NCBI RefSeq assembly: GCF_001500125.1 | Contig: NZ_LQIV01000005.1 | Location: 1-64,000, forward strand | Source: Mycobacterium sp. IS-1742 | GTDB lineage: Bacteria; Actinomycetota; Actinomycetes; Mycobacteriales; Mycobacteriaceae | Direction of reading: 5' to 3' | DNA length: 64,000 nt | In this document: positions 45,658-54,985 of the stretch, piece after piece | Numbering within the stretch: the first letter of the stretch is position 1 | How the letters are laid out: every line of letters starts with the position of its first letter | Program-made: the position numbers and the translations under genes | Notes under the pieces: generated by a model | Seen by the model: only the letters and a program-made list of their open reading frames with translations | The model's database searches: none | Told to the model about the DNA's origin: nothing

Positions 45658-46275
45658 ATGATGGTGAACGTGGCGCAGTCAGAGGATCCCGAGGACTTCA
45701 TCGCCCCCGCGGCACAGCGGGTGCGGGCGGGAACGCTGCTGCTGGCCAACACCGATCTCCTCGAGCCGACGTTCCGGCGCAGCGTCATCTACATCGTCGA
45801 ACACAACGACGGCGGAACCCTCGGAGTGGTGCTGAACCGGCCGAGCGAGACCGCGGTCTACAACGTGCTGCCGCAGTGGGCGAAGCTGGCCGCCAAACCC
45901 AAGACGATGTTCATCGGCGGGCCGGTCAAGCGCGACGCCGCGCTGTGTCTGGCCACGTTGCGCGCCGGCGTGGCGGCCACCGGTGTGCCGGGGTTGCGCC
46001 ACGTGCAGGGGCGCATGGTGATGGTCGACCTCGATGCGGACCCCGAATCGCTGGCGCCGGTGCTCGAGGGGGTGCGGATCTTCGCCGGGTACTCCGGCTG
46101 GACCATCGGCCAGCTCGAGGGTGAGATCGAGCGCGATGACTGGATCGTGTTGTCCGCGTTGCCTTCTGACGTGCTGATCGAGTCCCGGGTGGATCTCTGG
46201 GCGCGGGTGCTGCGCCGTCAGCCGCTACCGCTGTCGCTGTTGGCGACCCATCCGATCGACGTCAGCCGGAACTAG
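45658..46275 (+). CDS. YqgE/AlgH family protein (DUF179, Rv0038-type)
   Basis: A 205-residue protein nearly identical in its core to mycobacterial Rv0038. The hallmark segments RAGTLLLANTDLLEPTF, VIYIVEHNDGGTLGVVLNRPS and YSGWTIGQLEGEIERDDW are present. It is cytoplasmic and of unknown biochemical function. Two consecutive ATG codons (45658 and 45661) are possible starts. The stop is one base from the end of the convergent next gene. Confidence 0.92.
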   Translation: MMVNVAQSEDPEDFIAPAAQRVRAGTLLLANTDLLEPTFRRSVIYIVEHNDGGTLGVVLNRPSETAVYNVLPQWAKLAAKPKTMFIGGPVKRDAALCLATLRAGVAATGVPGLRHVQGRMVMVDLDADPESLAPVLEGVRIFAGYSGWTIGQLEGEIERDDWIVLSALPSDVLIESRVDLWARVLRRQPLPLSLLATHPIDVSRN

Positions 46276-46276
46276 C

Positions 46277-46627
46277 TCACCGGCAGGACAGCACGCAACT
46301 GGCGCACGAGCCCGCGCAGTCCGCGCCGGCAACCGCCGCGGCTTCACCGCGGGCCACCACCTTGGCGCTCTGCCAGCAGCCCGCGGCGACCGTGGCGACG
46401 GCCCCGACACCGCATGCGGCCACCGCGAGCACTCCCGTCTCGGACGGGGCGGCCAGGGCCACCACACCACCGGCCGCCAGCATCACCGCGGCAGCGAGTT
46501 GGGTGGGGGCCACCGCCCGCAGGATCTGCTGACGGGGATCGGCCGAACGCGGCCGCGTCAGCAGCCACAGCCCGAGGGCGCCGACCGCGACGGCGGCACA
46601 CAGGCACAGCACCGCTACAAAGACCAT
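46277..46627 (-). CDS. Small membrane protein (Rv0039c-type)
   Basis: A 116-residue protein with three hydrophobic stretches (about 2-20, 40-60 and 65-85). The cytosolic or external tail is Cys-rich (DCAGSCASCVLSCR). The tail pattern suggests metal or disulfide chemistry, but I do not recognise a function. ATG 46627 is used; a TTG three codons upstream is also possible. It lies between convergent yqgE-like and co-directional mtc28 genes. Confidence 0.72.
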   Translation of the reverse strand: MVFVAVLCLCAAVAVGALGLWLLTRPRSADPRQQILRAVAPTQLAAAVMLAAGGVVALAAPSETGVLAVAACGVGAVATVAAGCWQSAKVVARGEAAAVAGADCAGSCASCVLSCR

Positions 46628-46697
46628 GGGTGACAAGGATACGAGGCGCGGTTCGTGGCCGCCCCCCGGGCGCCAGGCACGCCCGGGGGACGTCGTA

Positions 46698-47591
46698 TCA
46701 GGGCTGCCCGAGGGGCTGCGGCAGCGGTGCCAACCCGGGCGCCGGCGGCGTCGCGGGGGCCGGCGGGGGCGGTGGGACCGCGGGCTGCGCGGTGGGTGAG
46801 GTCACCTTGAACCCGGTGACGATCGCGTCGGTCGCGTCCGCGGCCGGGACGGCCTGGTCGACGGTGGTGGTAACCGCCAGGGACACCAGGTATCTGTCCG
46901 GCCCGGAGGACGCGATCACATGTCGGCGCGAGGTGTTGAGCGTCATCGAGTTCTCGCGGTAGGTGCCCTCGATCAGCGAGGACGGCATCCCGTTGTAGGG
47001 CGCCAGCGACGCATCGGTGGACCGCCACGCAGGCAGCATCTGGCTGTCGATGAAGCCGTGGCTGATCGCCTCGTCCGGGTTGAAGGCGCCGATCAGCTTG
47101 TACACCTTGAGCTGCGCGTTCGACGAGTACAACCCGTCACCGCCGACGCGGTCGGCGATCACCGCGAACGCCTCGGGGACATTGGGGTCCGGGATGTAGG
47201 CCCAGCCCCGCGGCATCGGCAGTGTGATGTTGAGCGCGTTGAAGTCGCGGGCCACCTGCGGCTGCATGGCGACGCCCTTGGCGCGGAAGAACTCGGCGAT
47301 CGTGCCGGACGAGGCGGGCAGGATGGCCGGGGCCTGCGGCGTGACGGCCGCAGGCGCCGTGCCCGCGCTGGGGCTGATCACCGCACCGGTGAGGCCGGGC
47401 ATCGTCGCCGACTCGGGCACCGCCGCGGGTGCCGCGGCAGGCGCGGCGCTCACCACGGCGGGGCCCGGTACCGGGGGTTGGGGGAAGACGGGTTCTGCCG
47501 TGGCGGTTGCTCCGGCGAAGCCGACCAGTCCGGCCACGCCCGCAGCCACACCTCCTGCCAGAACCCGCCAGTGACGGGCTTTCTCGATCAT
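46698..47591 (-). CDS. mtc28: Mtc28, secreted proline-rich antigen
   Basis: A 297-residue secreted protein matching the 28-kDa Pro-rich antigen Rv0040c. A signal peptide (about 10-33) ends near TATAEP. An Ala/Pro-rich region follows, then a folded LpqN/LpqT-like domain (about 100-260) with [19 protein letters not shown], and a Pro-rich C-terminus. ATG 47591 was chosen as the start of the signal peptide. It is divergent from leuS. Confidence 0.9.
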   Translation of the reverse strand: MIEKARHWRVLAGGVAAGVAGLVGFAGATATAEPVFPQPPVPGPAVVSAAPAAAPAAVPESATMPGLTGAVISPSAGTAPAAVTPQAPAILPASSGTIAEFFRAKGVAMQPQVARDFNALNITLPMPRGWAYIPDPNVPEAFAVIADRVGGDGLYSSNAQLKVYKLIGAFNPDEAISHGFIDSQMLPAWRSTDASLAPYNGMPSSLIEGTYRENSMTLNTSRRHVIASSGPDRYLVSLAVTTTVDQAVPAADATDAIVTGFKVTSPTAQPAVPPPPPAPATPPAPGLAPLPQPLGQP

Positions 47592-47800
47592 CGACGCAGT
47601 CCTTCTCCCGTGGTGGTTGGGCTCGCCACGCCCTGAGGTCAGGCGCCGACTGTAACCACGGGCCGATGGCACTCACCATGGCTGGGACCGACCTGGGACC
47701 AACCCCTGACTTCGCCGCAACGGAACCGATACCGAGACGTGTCCTGCGGGGGCGTCCACCGCGGTCACGTGGGCCCGCAAGGGTGGCAGAACTCTCCTTA

Positions 47801-47813
47801 TACCCTGGTGAGG
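47801..47813 (+). promoter_or_regulatory. Possible leuS -10 element with near-leaderless start
   Basis: TACCCT (47801-47806) lies 6 bp before GTG 47813, placing the transcription start at or next to the start codon. No clear -35 was found, so this is tentative. Confidence 0.33.
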
Positions 47814-50665
47814 TGACCGAAACCCCGACCGCCCGGCCCGACCGGGCCGCTGACGCCGACACCCCGCAGCATCGCTACACCGCCGAACTCGCGGGGCGGA
47901 TCGAGGACGCGTGGCAGCAGACATGGGCGGCCGAGGGCACCTTCAACGTGCCCAACCCGGTCGGTGAGCTGGCTGCGCCGGACGGCACGGTGCCCGCCGA
48001 CAAGATGTTCGTCCAGGACATGTTCCCGTACCCGTCGGGTGAGGGGCTGCACGTCGGGCATCCGCTGGGATACATCGCCACCGACGTGTACGCGCGCTTC
48101 TACCGGATGACGGGCCGCAATGTGCTGCACGCCTTGGGATTCGACGCGTTCGGTCTGCCCGCGGAGCAGTACGCGGTCCAGACGGGCACCCATCCGCGGA
48201 CCCGCACCGAGGCCAACATCGTCAACTTCCGGCGCCAGCTGGGCCGGCTCGGGCTGGGTCACGACACCCGGCGCAGCTTCTCCACCACCGACGTCGACTT
48301 CTACACCTGGACGCAGTGGATCTTCCTGCAGATCTACAACGCCTGGTTCGACCGCGACGCCAACAGGGCGCGCCCGATCGCCGAGTTGGTCGGTGAGTTC
48401 TCCTCCGGTGCCCGCGCACTCGACGACGGCCGGCAGTGGTCGGAGCTGACCGCCGGTGAGCGCGCCGACGTCCTCGACTCCTATCGCCTGGTCTACCGCG
48501 CCGACTCGGTGGTCAACTGGTGCCCGGGTCTGGGCACCGTGCTGGCCAACGAAGAGGTCACCGCCGACGGCCGCAGCGACCGCGGCAACTTCCCGGTGTT
48601 CCGGAAACGGTTGCGGCAGTGGATGATGCGTATCACAGCCTACTCCGACCGCCTGCTCGAGGACCTCGACGTCCTCGACTGGCCGGACAAGGTGAAGACG
48701 ATGCAGCGCAACTGGATCGGGCGCTCCACCGGCGCCAGCGTGTTGTTCGGCACGGATGCCGGTGACATCGAGGTGTTCACCACCCGTCCGGACACGCTGT
48801 TCGGCGCGACGTATCTGGTGCTGGCGCCCGAGCACCCGCTCGTCGACTCGTTGACGGCCGGGCAGTGGCCCGACGGCGTCGATGGCCGCTGGACCTTCGG
48901 TGCGGCCACCCCGGGTGAGGCGGTGGCCGCCTACCGCGCGTCCATCGCCGCGAAGAGCGATCTGGAGCGTCAGGAGAACAAGACCAAGACCGGAGCGTTC
49001 CTGGGCGCGTACGCGACGAATCCGGCCACCGGACACCAGGTTCCGATCTTCATCGCCGACTACGTGCTGATCGGTTACGGGACCGGCGCCATCATGGCGG
49101 TACCCGGTCACGACCAGCGGGACTGGGAGTTCGCCCACGAGTTCGGGCTGCCGGTGGTCGAGGTGATCTCGGGTGGCGACGTCTCCGAGGCGGCCCACGC
49201 CGGCGACGGCGTCCTGGTGAACTCCGGCCACCTCGACGGGATGGACGTGGCGACCGCGAAGGCGGCGATCACCGAACGGCTGGTCGCCGACGGCCGCGGC
49301 CGGGCCCGCGTCGAATACAAGTTGCGCGACTGGCTTTTCGCGCGCCAGCGGTACTGGGGTGAGCCGTTCCCGATCGTCTACGACAGCGACGGCCGTGCGC
49401 ATCCGCTGCCGGAATCGGCGCTGCCGGTGGAGCTTCCCGACGTCCCGGACTATTCGCCGGTGCTGTTCGACCCGGACGACGCCGACAGCGAGCCGAACCC
49501 GCCGCTGAACAAGGCCACGGACTGGGTGCACGTAGAACTCGACCTCGGCGACGGTCTGCAGACCTACACCCGCGACACCAACGTCATGCCGCAGTGGGCG
49601 GGCAGCTCCTGGTACGAGCTGCGCTACACCGATCCTCTGAACAAAGAGGCGTTGTGCGCCAAGGAGAACGAGGCCTACTGGATGGGCCCGCGGCCGGACC
49701 TTCACGGGCCGCAGGACCCCGGCGGGGTCGACCTCTACGTCGGCGGCGTCGAGCACGCCGTGCTGCACCTGCTGTATTCGCGGTTCTGGCACAAGGTGCT
49801 CTACGACCTGGGCCACGTCAGCTCGCGGGAGCCCTACCGGAGGCTGGTCAACCAGGGCTACATCCAGGCGTTCGCCTACACCGATGCGCGCGGGTCGTAC
49901 GTGCCCGCGGCCGAGGTCGTCGAACGCGACGGGAAGTTCTGGTACGAGGGCTCGGAGGTCTTCCAGGAGTTCGGCAAGATCGGCAAGAGCCTGAAGAACT
50001 CCGTCTCGCCGGACGAGATCTGCGACAACTACGGCGCCGACACATTGCGGGTCTACGAAATGTCGATGGGCCCGTTGGAGGCCTCGCGGCCGTGGGCGAC
50101 CAAGGACGTCGTGGGGGCGCACCGGTTCCTGCAGCGGGTGTGGCGGCTGGTGGTCGACGAGCAGAGCGGTGCGGTGCGGTTGGCCAATCACGAGGCGCTC
50201 GACACCGACACCCTGCGGGTGCTGCACCGCACCATCGCCGGCGTGTCGGAAGACTATGCGGCGCTTCGCAACAACACCGCGGCGGCCAAGCTGATCGAGT
50301 ACACCAACCACCTCACGAAGGAGGGGGTGACCGCGCGCGCGGCCATCGAACCGCTGGTGTTGATGGTCGCGCCGTTGGCGCCGCATCTGGCCGAGGAGCT
50401 GTGGCGGCGGATGGGCCACGACACCTCGCTGGCGCACGGACCGTTCCCGGTGGCCGATCCGCAGTATCTGGTCACCGACACGGTCGAGTACCCGGTGCAG
50501 GTCAACGGAAAGGTGCGCAGCCGGATCACCGTTGAGGCCGATGCCGGCAAGGACACGCTCGAGGCGGCGGCGCTGGCCGACGAGAAGGTGCAGGCGTTCC
50601 TCGACGGCGCGGCGCCGAAGAAGGTGATCGTCGTCCCCGGCCGCCTGGTCAACCTCGTCGTCTAG
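47813..50665 (+). CDS. leuS: LeuS, leucyl-tRNA synthetase
   Basis: A 950-residue class I aminoacyl-tRNA synthetase. The HIGH motif reads HVGH in [15 protein letters not shown]. The CP1 editing domain contains [19 protein letters not shown] and [12 protein letters not shown]. The KMSKS motif reads KIGKS in [15 protein letters not shown] 47813 (MTETPT) matches the mycobacterial start; the long frame upstream runs antisense to mtc28. A palindrome starting 3 bp after the stop may act as its terminator. Confidence 0.97.
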   Translation: MTETPTARPDRAADADTPQHRYTAELAGRIEDAWQQTWAAEGTFNVPNPVGELAAPDGTVPADKMFVQDMFPYPSGEGLHVGHPLGYIATDVYARFYRMTGRNVLHALGFDAFGLPAEQYAVQTGTHPRTRTEANIVNFRRQLGRLGLGHDTRRSFSTTDVDFYTWTQWIFLQIYNAWFDRDANRARPIAELVGEFSSGARALDDGRQWSELTAGERADVLDSYRLVYRADSVVNWCPGLGTVLANEEVTADGRSDRGNFPVFRKRLRQWMMRITAYSDRLLEDLDVLDWPDKVKTMQRNWIGRSTGASVLFGTDAGDIEVFTTRPDTLFGATYLVLAPEHPLVDSLTAGQWPDGVDGRWTFGAATPGEAVAAYRASIAAKSDLERQENKTKTGAFLGAYATNPATGHQVPIFIADYVLIGYGTGAIMAVPGHDQRDWEFAHEFGLPVVEVISGGDVSEAAHAGDGVLVNSGHLDGMDVATAKAAITERLVADGRGRARVEYKLRDWLFARQRYWGEPFPIVYDSDGRAHPLPESALPVELPDVPDYSPVLFDPDDADSEPNPPLNKATDWVHVELDLGDGLQTYTRDTNVMPQWAGSSWYELRYTDPLNKEALCAKENEAYWMGPRPDLHGPQDPGGVDLYVGGVEHAVLHLLYSRFWHKVLYDLGHVSSREPYRRLVNQGYIQAFAYTDARGSYVPAAEVVERDGKFWYEGSEVFQEFGKIGKSLKNSVSPDEICDNYGADTLRVYEMSMGPLEASRPWATKDVVGAHRFLQRVWRLVVDEQSGAVRLANHEALDTDTLRVLHRTIAGVSEDYAALRNNTAAAKLIEYTNHLTKEGVTARAAIEPLVLMVAPLAPHLAEELWRRMGHDTSLAHGPFPVADPQYLVTDTVEYPVQVNGKVRSRITVEADAGKDTLEAAALADEKVQAFLDGAAPKKVIVVPGRLVNLVV

Positions 50666-50668
50666 GGG

Positions 50669-50721
50669 GCGATTTGGGTGTAGTTGGTCGCGGTGAGCGC
50701 AACCAACTACACCTAAATCGC
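50669..50721. repeat. Palindromic element E1, left flank of the DUF559 gene
   Basis: Two 20-base arms, 50669-50688 and 50702-50721, are complementary at 19 positions, with a G-T pair at the twentieth, around a 13-base loop containing GGTGAGCGC. The element starts 3 bp after the leuS stop. It aligns with E2 (51609-51659) at 39 of 51 positions, and the loop of E2 carries the reverse complement of the E1 loop. No T-run follows. Confidence 0.8.
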
Positions 50722-50763
50722 ATCGGATGGAACCGCCCGTACCCTCGGCGGCGTCCCTGTGTT

Positions 50764-51621
50764 GTGCTCAACGACTATCTCCGTCGACACGATGGCGTCG
50801 TGACGCTGACCCAGGCGCTCGAAGTAGGGCTCAGTCGGCACGCGGTGAACAGGCGGGTGAAGTCGGGTCTGTGGCGGCAGTGCTCGCGTGGCGTCTACTT
50901 CGTCGACGATCGTCCGTTCACCGACGCGGCCCGCCTCCGCGCCGCGGTGTGGGGCCACGGCGAACACGCCGTCGCGAGCGGGTTGGCCGCTGCCTGGTGG
51001 CATGGACTGACGATGTTCGCCCCGGACGTCGTCGAGGTGACCACGCCCCGAAACGGCAGCGGAAGATGCCGACCGGGATCCCGGCTCCGCCGGCGTGATC
51101 TGGTACCCGCCGACATCGTCGAGCGACGAGGACTTCGTGTCACCGCCGTCCAACTCACCGTCGTCGAGGCCGCGGTACGGGTCCGCGGCGGCGCAAAGAT
51201 CCTGGACCGAGCGCTGCAGAACAACATGGAGCTCCGCGAACTCTGGCGTGCCCATCTTCGTAACAAGGGACGTCACGGTTCACCCGCCGCACGCATGCTT
51301 CTGCAGGCCGCGGCAGACGGTGCGCAGTCCGAAGCCGAACGGCTCTTCGTCCGGCTGCTCAAACAGGCGGGCATCACCGGGTGGCGGGCGAACCATCGCG
51401 TCGGTGGCTACCGCGTTGATGTGGCATTTCTCCGACAGAAGGTGGCTGTCGAGATCGACGGCTTCGCCTTCCACAGCAGTTCGGACGATTTCCACCGAGA
51501 CCGGTTGCGGCAGAACGACATCGCGTTGGCGGGCTGGCAGGTGCTCAGGTTCACGTGGCTGGACCTCACCGAGTATCCCGAGCGGGTGATCGCCACTCTC
51601 CGCTCCGCGATATCGGCGTAG
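50764..51621 (+). CDS. AbiEi-type winged-helix plus DUF559 nuclease-like protein
   Basis: A 285-residue protein. The N-terminal part (about 1-60) resembles the AbiEi antitoxin-type winged helix (VVTLTQALEVGLSRHAVNRRV). The C-terminal part (about 185-285) is DUF559, related to Vsr-like PD-(D/E)XK nucleases. It contains SEAERLFV, YRVDVAF and VAVEIDGFAFH, so candidate catalytic Asp and Glu residues are intact. GTG 50764 is the likely start, after a TACCCT hexamer at 50740-50745. No AbiEii toxin gene is adjacent. The gene lies between two related palindromes, and its stop falls within the second. Confidence 0.82.
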   Translation: MLNDYLRRHDGVVTLTQALEVGLSRHAVNRRVKSGLWRQCSRGVYFVDDRPFTDAARLRAAVWGHGEHAVASGLAAAWWHGLTMFAPDVVEVTTPRNGSGRCRPGSRLRRRDLVPADIVERRGLRVTAVQLTVVEAAVRVRGGAKILDRALQNNMELRELWRAHLRNKGRHGSPAARMLLQAAADGAQSEAERLFVRLLKQAGITGWRANHRVGGYRVDVAFLRQKVAVEIDGFAFHSSSDDFHRDRLRQNDIALAGWQVLRFTWLDLTEYPERVIATLRSAISA

Positions 51622-51666
51622 TTTGTCGCGCTCACCACAACGAAGTACACCGAAATCACAAATCGC
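51607..51666. repeat. Palindromic element E2, right flank of the DUF559 gene
   Basis: Arms 51609-51628 and 51638-51657 form an imperfect inverted repeat around CGCTCACCA. Outer GCGAT (51607) and AAATCGC (51660-51666) extend the symmetry. It is related to E1 but diverged, and its loop is in the opposite orientation. It contains the DUF559 gene stop codon and ends next to the SDR gene stop, between convergent genes. Confidence 0.72.
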
Positions 51667-52332
51667 TCAGCGGGGGCGGACGATCACCTCGTGGATGTGC
51701 GCATCGGCCGGCGCGTTGATCGCGTCCGCCGTCACCCGGGCGACGGTCTCCGCGCTGAGGAAGTCGGCCGGGTCGTAGTCGCGGCCCTCGTACGCCCGGA
51801 GATCCTGCTGCATCTCGGTCGCTATCCGGCCCGGGTGCACGGACGTGACCCGCAGGCCGGCCTCGTCGTTGCGCAACGAGTCGGCGAACGACCGCAGCGC
51901 GAACTTGCTCGCCGAGTACGACGCCAGGCCGGGGGAGGCGTTGATCCCCGAACCGGAGTTGATGAACACGACCTGACCGTCGGCCGCGCGCAGTGCGGGC
52001 AACAGCGCCAGCGTGAGCGCGACCGCGCCGATCACGTTCACGTTCATGGTGGCCCGCCATTCGTCGACGGTCGACTCGGCGACCCGCGCCGGATAGGCGA
52101 CGCCGGCGTTGTGGACGAGCACGTCGAGTTCGACGATCGGTTCTACGGCGGCCGGGATCGCGTCGACGTCGTCGAAGTCGATCTCCCAGGTGGTGGCGCC
52201 CAGCCGCTGCGCGACCTCGTCGAGCTGCGCCGACGGCCGCCCGGCCAGGAACAGGGTGTGCGTGGACGCCAGCGCGGTCGCGATGGCCGCCCCGAGCCCG
52301 CGCGAAGCGCCTGTGATCATCGCGGTCGGCAT
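51667..52332 (-). CDS. Short-chain dehydrogenase/reductase
   Basis: A 221-residue classical SDR. The cofactor motif TGASRGLG lies at 7-14 and NAG at about 75-77. The catalytic Ser is in INSGSG (about 124-129), and the YxxxK pair is Tyr139 and Lys143. ATG 52332 was chosen; the long open frame upstream is antisense to ggH. The substrate is unknown. It is divergent from ggH with 54 bp between them, so the two may share a control region. Confidence 0.88.
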   Translation of the reverse strand: MPTAMITGASRGLGAAIATALASTHTLFLAGRPSAQLDEVAQRLGATTWEIDFDDVDAIPAAVEPIVELDVLVHNAGVAYPARVAESTVDEWRATMNVNVIGAVALTLALLPALRAADGQVVFINSGSGINASPGLASYSASKFALRSFADSLRNDEAGLRVTSVHPGRIATEMQQDLRAYEGRDYDPADFLSAETVARVTADAINAPADAHIHEVIVRPR

Positions 52333-52386
52333 GTGGCCAACCCTACCGACCTGCGCGAAACGCCCTGCCGTCGCATGATTGAACGG

Positions 52387-53727
52387 ATGCCCCACGATCC
52401 CAGCTTCGCGCCCACCCAACTCGCGGCCCGCGCCGCGTATCTCCTGCGCGGCAACGACCTGGGATCCATGACCACCGCGGCGCCTCTGCTGTACCCGCAC
52501 ATGTGGAGCTGGGACGCGGCGTTCGTGTCGATCGGGCTGGCGCCGCTGAGCGTCGAGCGCGCCGTCGTCGAACTCGACACGCTGCTCTCGGCGCAGTGGC
52601 GCAACGGAATGATCCCGCACATCGTGTTCGCCAACGGGGTGGACGGCTACTTCCCCGGCCCCGCCCGCTGGGCCACCTCGGCCCTGGCCGCCGATGCGCC
52701 GCGCACCCGGCACACCTCCGGCATCACCCAGCCGCCGGTCCACGCGATCGCGGTGCAGCGCATCCTGGACCACGCCCGCACCCGCGGCCGGTCGACCCGT
52801 CAGGTGGCCGAGGCATTTCTGGACCGCCGCTGGGGTGATCTGGTGCGCTGGCATCGCTGGCTGGCCGAATGCCGCGACCAGAACGGCCGTGGCCGCGTCA
52901 CGCTCTACCACGGCTGGGAGTCCGGCATGGACAACTCCCCGCGGTGGGATGCCGCCTACGCCAAGGTGATTCCCGGTGCGGTGCCGGAATATCAGCGTGA
53001 GGACAACGCGATCATCACCGACTCGAGCCAGCGGCCGTCCGACCACGAGTACGACCGCTATCTGTGGCTGCTCGAGGAGATGAAGTCCGCGCGCTACGAC
53101 GACCATCTGCTGCCGAAGGTGATGAGCTTCGCGGTCGAGGACGTGTTCGTCTCGGCGATCTTCTCGGTGGCGTGCCAGGTGCTCGCCGAGATCGGCGAGG
53201 ACTACAAGCGCCCGAACGCCGACGTGCGTGACCTGTACGCGTGGGCCGAGCGGTTCCGCACCGGCGTGATCGAGACCACCGACCAACGCACCGGCGCCGC
53301 AAGGGATTTCGACGTCCGCGCGGACAAGTGGGTGGCCACCGAGACCGTCGCGCAGTTCGCCCCGCTGCTGTGCGGGGGGCTGCCCCACAACCGGGAGCGG
53401 GCCCTGCTGCGCCTGCTGGAGGGGCCGCGGTTCTGCGGGCACCCCGACCTGAAGTACGCGTGCATCCCGTCGACGTCGCCGGTGTCGCGCGACTTCCGGC
53501 CCCGGGAGTACTGGCGCGGCCCGATCTGGCCGGTGATGACGTGGCTGTTCGCGTGGTGTTTCGCCCGGCGCGGTTGGGCCGAGCGCGCCCGGGTGTTGCG
53601 GCACGAGGGGCTGCGCCAGGCCAGCGACGGGTCGTTCGCCGAATACTACGAACCCTTCACCGGCGAACCGCTGGGCAGTATGCAGCAGTCGTGGACCGCT
53701 GCGGCGGTGCTGGACTGGCTGGGCTGA
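52387..53727 (+). CDS. ggH: GgH, glucosylglycerate hydrolase (GH63)
   Basis: A 446-residue cytosolic (alpha/alpha)6 glycosidase that hydrolyses glucosylglycerate, a solute that mycobacteria store under nitrogen limitation and break down on recovery. It is the same length as the M. hassiacum enzyme and very similar in sequence as I recall it. Asp43 (MWSWDAAF), Asp182 (GWESGMDNSPRWD) and Glu419 (FAEYYEPF) fall at the reported active-site positions. ATG 52387 is used; ATG 52375 is also in frame. It converges on marR. Confidence 0.93.
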   Translation: MPHDPSFAPTQLAARAAYLLRGNDLGSMTTAAPLLYPHMWSWDAAFVSIGLAPLSVERAVVELDTLLSAQWRNGMIPHIVFANGVDGYFPGPARWATSALAADAPRTRHTSGITQPPVHAIAVQRILDHARTRGRSTRQVAEAFLDRRWGDLVRWHRWLAECRDQNGRGRVTLYHGWESGMDNSPRWDAAYAKVIPGAVPEYQREDNAIITDSSQRPSDHEYDRYLWLLEEMKSARYDDHLLPKVMSFAVEDVFVSAIFSVACQVLAEIGEDYKRPNADVRDLYAWAERFRTGVIETTDQRTGAARDFDVRADKWVATETVAQFAPLLCGGLPHNRERALLRLLEGPRFCGHPDLKYACIPSTSPVSRDFRPREYWRGPIWPVMTWLFAWCFARRGWAERARVLRHEGLRQASDGSFAEYYEPFTGEPLGSMQQSWTAAAVLDWLG

Positions 53728-53730
53728 CGC

Positions 53731-54189
53731 CTAGTCCTCGTGCTGTTCGGCGAGGCGTTCCAGCGGCGCCAGCGCCTTGGCCAGGGTGTCGAGCTCCTCG
53801 TCGCTGAGCTTCGACAGCAGCGTGGCCAGGTGAGCGCGGCGCGTCGCGAGCGCCTCCCGGTGCTGGACCAGGCCTTCGGGTGTGACCTCGACCAGCACGG
53901 CCCGCAGGTCCGAGGGGTCCCGGGAGCGCTTGACCAGGCCGAGCTTCTCCAGCCGGCGGATCGCGACCGTCGTGGTGGGCGTACGGACCCGTTCGTGAGC
54001 GGCCAGCTCGGTCATCCGGATCGGGCCGCAGTCGAGCAGCGTGAGCAGGATGGACAGCTGGGCCAGCGTCAGATCGCCGCCTTCGGTGCCCCGATTGGCG
54101 TCGCCTCGGCGCAGGACGGAGAACACCTTCGACAGCACACGCTGCAGCTCACCTGCCAACTCGGTGACCTGAGCCTGCGTCTCGACCAT
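53731..54189 (-). CDS. MarR-family transcriptional regulator (Rv0042c-type)
   Basis: A 152-residue winged-helix regulator. The recognition region contains IRMTELAAHERVRTPTTTVAIRRLEKLGLV, followed by the wing KRSRDPSDLRAVLVEVT. It is the Rv0042c equivalent, which in M. tuberculosis follows leuS directly; here DUF559, SDR and ggH lie between. The start codon is ATG 54189. It is downstream of, and co-directional with, the ABC transporter, 52 bp away, and could regulate it. Confidence 0.87.
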   Translation of the reverse strand: MVETQAQVTELAGELQRVLSKVFSVLRRGDANRGTEGGDLTLAQLSILLTLLDCGPIRMTELAAHERVRTPTTTVAIRRLEKLGLVKRSRDPSDLRAVLVEVTPEGLVQHREALATRRAHLATLLSKLSDEELDTLAKALAPLERLAEQHED

Positions 54190-54241
54190 AGTTCGCCAGT
54201 CTAACGTGTCCGGGCCTGCCGATTTGGCTTTGGCCGTTAAT

Positions 54242-54985
54242 TCACAGCACCTGCGACAGGAACCGCTGCAACCGGTCGGTCTGCGCCGCGTCGAAGATCT
54301 GCTCCGGTGGCCCGGCCTCGACGACCTGCCCCTGATCCATGAACACCACCGAGTCGGCCGTCGACCGCGCGAAGCCCATCTCGTGGGTGACCACCACCAT
54401 GGTCATCCCGTCTGCGGCGAGCTCGGCCATCAGCGCGAGGATGCCCTTGACCAGCTCCGGGTCCAGCGCCGAAGTGGCCTCGTCGAAGAACATGATCTGC
54501 GGCGACATCGCGAGCGCGCGGGCGATCGCCACCCGCTGCTGCTGACCACCGGACAGCGTGCCGGGCCGGACGTCGGCCTTCTGCCGCAGCCCGACGCGGT
54601 CGAGTTGGGCCAGGCCGAGGTCTCGGGCCTCGTCGGCGGGCAGCCGTTTGAGCTTGCGGGGGGCCAGGGTCACGTTGTCGAGCACGCTGCGGTGCGGGAA
54701 CAGGTTGAACTGCTGGAACACCATCCCGATTCGCTGCCGCAGCTCGTCGGGGTTGTCCTTGAGCACCGAGCGTCCGTCCAGCAGGATGTCACCGCGGTCG
54801 GGTTCGTAGAGCCGGTTCAAGGTCCTCAGCAGCGTCGACTTCCCTGAGCCCGACGGCCCGATGACCGCTGCGGTGGTTCCGGCCGGAACGTCGACGTCGA
54901 CGCCGCGCAGCACCTTGTTGGGTCCGAACGCGACGTGAATATCGTTGGCGCTCAACGACACCGGATCGACGGGTGCGTCGGCCAT
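54242..54985 (-). CDS. Amino-acid ABC transporter ATPase (GlnQ-like)
   Basis: A 247-residue polar-amino-acid-type ABC ATPase. Walker A GPSGSGKS lies at 43-50, the Q-loop in VFQQFNLFPH, the signature LSGGQQQR, Walker B MFFDEATSALD and the H-loop in VVTHEMGF. It energises the permease encoded just upstream; the two genes overlap by one base (TGATG). The substrate is probably glutamine, glutamate or another polar amino acid, inferred from the family only. Confidence 0.93.
   Translation of the reverse strand: MADAPVDPVSLSANDIHVAFGPNKVLRGVDVDVPAGTTAAVIGPSGSGKSTLLRTLNRLYEPDRGDILLDGRSVLKDNPDELRQRIGMVFQQFNLFPHRSVLDNVTLAPRKLKRLPADEARDLGLAQLDRVGLRQKADVRPGTLSGGQQQRVAIARALAMSPQIMFFDEATSALDPELVKGILALMAELAADGMTMVVVTHEMGFARSTADSVVFMDQGQVVEAGPPEQIFDAAQTDRLQRFLSQVL

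Noticed and set aside
47592..47812. T-box or leucine attenuator leader before leuS
   Set aside because: The likely -10 element lies only 6 bp before the start codon, leaving no room for a leader riboswitch on that transcript.
50669..50721. E1 as a standard intrinsic terminator of leuS
   Set aside because: The stem is strong but no T-run follows on either side, and a related copy flanks the next gene. A terminator role is possible but does not explain the pairing.
50764..51621. AbiE type IV toxin-antitoxin pair
   Set aside because: Only the AbiEi-like winged helix is present. There is no adjacent AbiEii nucleotidyltransferase toxin, and the C-terminus is DUF559.
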